DNA of 36,544 nucleotides, taken from positions 1 through 36,544 of the IMG/VR virus record IMGVR_UViG_3300017730_000034; one strand, given 5' to 3'. Position 1 is the first letter of the stretch. Every line of letters begins with the position of its first letter. The notes under the pieces are model-generated. The model was not told the origin of the DNA, made no database searches, and worked only from the letters and a program-made list of their open reading frames with translations. The position numbers and the translations under genes are program-made. Shown one piece after another: positions 35,225 through 36,544 of this stretch. The stretch is from a virus.

Positions 35225-35857
35225 CTAGCACACGCTCTTGTTCAAATCTTGTTCACTTATCAATGTATATGTAAATGAGTTGCCCCACTTGTCAGCAGAC
35301 TTGTTACAAGTGTCCATAAACTCATAGAAGTCCTTGCTACTCTGAAACACCTGACATCCTGCCGATACTCCGCCGGTATACTCTCGCTCGTCTGAACCGA
35401 ACTGTCGGTGAATGTTGATGCCGTACATGCCCTCGTCTTCTGGTCCCACATAGTCTGGCGTAGAGTCCCTATTGTCGTCTCGCCACACACGTACCTTGCC
35501 AGAGCGCTGGCAGAGTGCAGTGTATTTTCGTTTACCTCCGTGGGTATCGATCTTATATGTCGAACGATATTGCCCCGGAACTAGGATCGCTGTGCCCTTT
35601 GAGTTGATTGGGCGCTTGAGAATATTCATACCAGGTTCAGTTGTCGCTGGGTAAATATCACACACCCACTCTCCACCTACCTTATACAAGAGGTTGATGA
35701 AGTCATCAAACTTTGTTGCATCACCTGATTCATTTCTCACTCCGACGATGTTCAAGTTGTAGTCGCCATTTTCAAAAAAGGCGTGACCCTTACTCTCAAA
35801 AGCAACCTTATATTGGTCAGCAATAATCTTTGCCGACAGTCCCTTAAGTCTAGACAT
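35225..35857 (-). CDS. Putative L,D-transpeptidase-like / murein-active protein, 210 aa
   Basis: Starts MSRLKGLSAKIIADQYKVAF. 'GMYGINIHRQFG' with His150 and 'GGVSAGCQVF' with Ser165 and Cys168 match the His...S-x-G-C active site of YkuD-type L,D-transpeptidases, though spacing is short. I recall such phage proteins annotated as endolysin-like. It has no signal peptide. It may cut or modify peptidoglycan at lysis; direct evidence is lacking. Confidence 0.8.
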   Translation of the reverse strand: MSRLKGLSAKIIADQYKVAFESKGHAFFENGDYNLNIVGVRNESGDATKFDDFINLLYKVGGEWVCDIYPATTEPGMNILKRPINSKGTAILVPGQYRSTYKIDTHGGKRKYTALCQRSGKVRVWRDDNRDSTPDYVGPEDEGMYGINIHRQFGSDEREYTGGVSAGCQVFQSSKDFYEFMDTCNKSADKWGNSFTYTLISEQDLNKSVC

Positions 35858-35868
35858 TGTGTTTCCTC

Positions 35869-36544
35869 CTATGCTAATATCTTAAACATTTTTCTAACCG
35901 ACCTTGTACTAAATCCCCACTGAGCATCCCAGTTCAATCTAGCCATATAAGGTCTGTTAATATAAATCTTGTCCTTATTGGGGTCCACACCCCAACACTT
36001 AATTGTATTTTCTTCCGAATTAGTGTCAATCACTTTTACCAGATAAAACAGTTTACCATTTTTCGTCTTCTTTTGCAAGACTTCTCTTGGTATAAACCAA
36101 CAAACTTGCAATTCTTGATCAAACTCCGAAATAGGGGGTATCATCATTTCATCGAGGCGAGACTGAAGCGCTTCGTCGACAACAGAACTGACAGGGAAAA
36201 CACCAACCAAATTGACAAGATGTTGTAACTTCTCCGCCTCAGTGAAATCTCCTTCGGGTTCAAATCGTTCTATGTTTTCAAGCAGGTTCTTCTCCTTTCT
36301 TGGGCGTTCGACAGCAACTGCGGACCAAAAGTGCTTTAATCCCGAAAATCTTTCATCCATGAGGCAGTTAAGTGCCTGACTTAGTGTCAACGCATTAACC
36401 GCCTTCTTATTCAGTTTGGAATATACAATATTCTCGTTAAATAGAAACTCCTCTACCGTACTAAACGGTCTGTTTTCTATGATTTGTGCAATAGCGGTTG
36501 ACCCCAAACCTTTAATTGACGACAAGGGTTGTATAAGAGTCTTA
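35869..36544 (-). CDS. dnaE: DNA polymerase III alpha subunit, C-terminal part
   Basis: Open at the right edge; about 225 residues are visible, from 'KTLIQPLSSIKGLGSTAIA'. 'PLSSIKGLGSTAIAQIIENR-PF' is the helix-hairpin-helix of bacterial DnaE polymerases, followed by 'LNKKAVNALTLSQALNCLMD' and an OB-like region (SRLDEMMIPPISEFDQELQV). The presence of a C-family polymerase separates this phage from classical T4, which has a B-family enzyme. The catalytic palm lies outside the window. Confidence 0.8.
   Translation of the reverse strand, partial: KTLIQPLSSIKGLGSTAIAQIIENRPFSTVEEFLFNENIVYSKLNKKAVNALTLSQALNCLMDERFSGLKHFWSAVAVERPRKEKNLLENIERFEPEGDFTEAEKLQHLVNLVGVFPVSSVVDEALQSRLDEMMIPPISEFDQELQVCWFIPREVLQKKTKNGKLFYLVKVIDTNSEENTIKCWGVDPNKDKIYINRPYMARLNWDAQWGFSTRSVRKMFKILA

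Overview
This window looks like part of the genome of a large, lytic, T4-like tailed phage, probably marine. Every convincing gene is read from the minus strand, from high to low coordinates. Genes are packed end to end, often with overlapping stop and start codons. There are about 90 genes in 36.5 kb, and many encode fewer than 80 residues. Phage hallmarks are a DNA polymerase III alpha C-terminus, dUTPase, a T4 Rnl1-type RNA ligase, a Dam-type methylase, phage tRNAs, a ClpP-like protease, GroEL and Hsp20. Several small families also match proteins I remember from marine myoviruses; that host and habitat guess is inference. No integrase, rRNA or CRISPR array is visible.

Layout. Positions 1-10.7 kb form an accessory, probably early, region. 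It holds short operons of small unknown proteins, each headed by a sigma70-type promoter with a 17-bp spacer. It includes a MoxR ATPase / VWA-metallopeptidase pair (4.5-6.8 kb) and a tandem array of 11 small 'VGDLV' barrel-like paralogues (8.1-10.3 kb). At seven junctions the array genes overlap by exactly 14 nt. Positions 10.7-16.8 kb carry four tRNA genes, an RNA ligase, two possible PD-(D/E)XK nucleases, a Dam methylase and an exported barrel-like protein. Positions 17-25 kb carry more barrel-like and membrane microproteins, an FKBP/SlyD-like prolyl isomerase, a DUF2061 membrane protein, a UvdE-type nuclease, a hot-dog thioesterase, a LeuA-regulatory-domain-like protein and Hsp20. Positions 25-36.5 kb carry a glutaredoxin, GroEL, a ClpP-like protease, a very acidic protein, a sigma region 4-like protein, an IMP dehydrogenase/GMP reductase, dUTPase, a HAD phosphatase, an L,D-transpeptidase-like protein and the C-terminus of DnaE.

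How they may work together. The nucleotide and DNA genes (dnaE, dut, guaB-like, glutaredoxin, uvdE, dam plus nuclease) serve replication, repair and possibly restriction of competing DNA. RNA ligase and tRNAs maintain translation. GroEL, Hsp20, the FKBP and ClpP form a protein-folding and protease set. Lipoproteins, an outer-membrane-like protein and many single-span microproteins probably remodel the host envelope. The array of small barrel proteins is the most unusual element. It looks built for duplication and swapping, because each repeated junction encodes the end of one gene, the ribosome-binding site and the start of the next.
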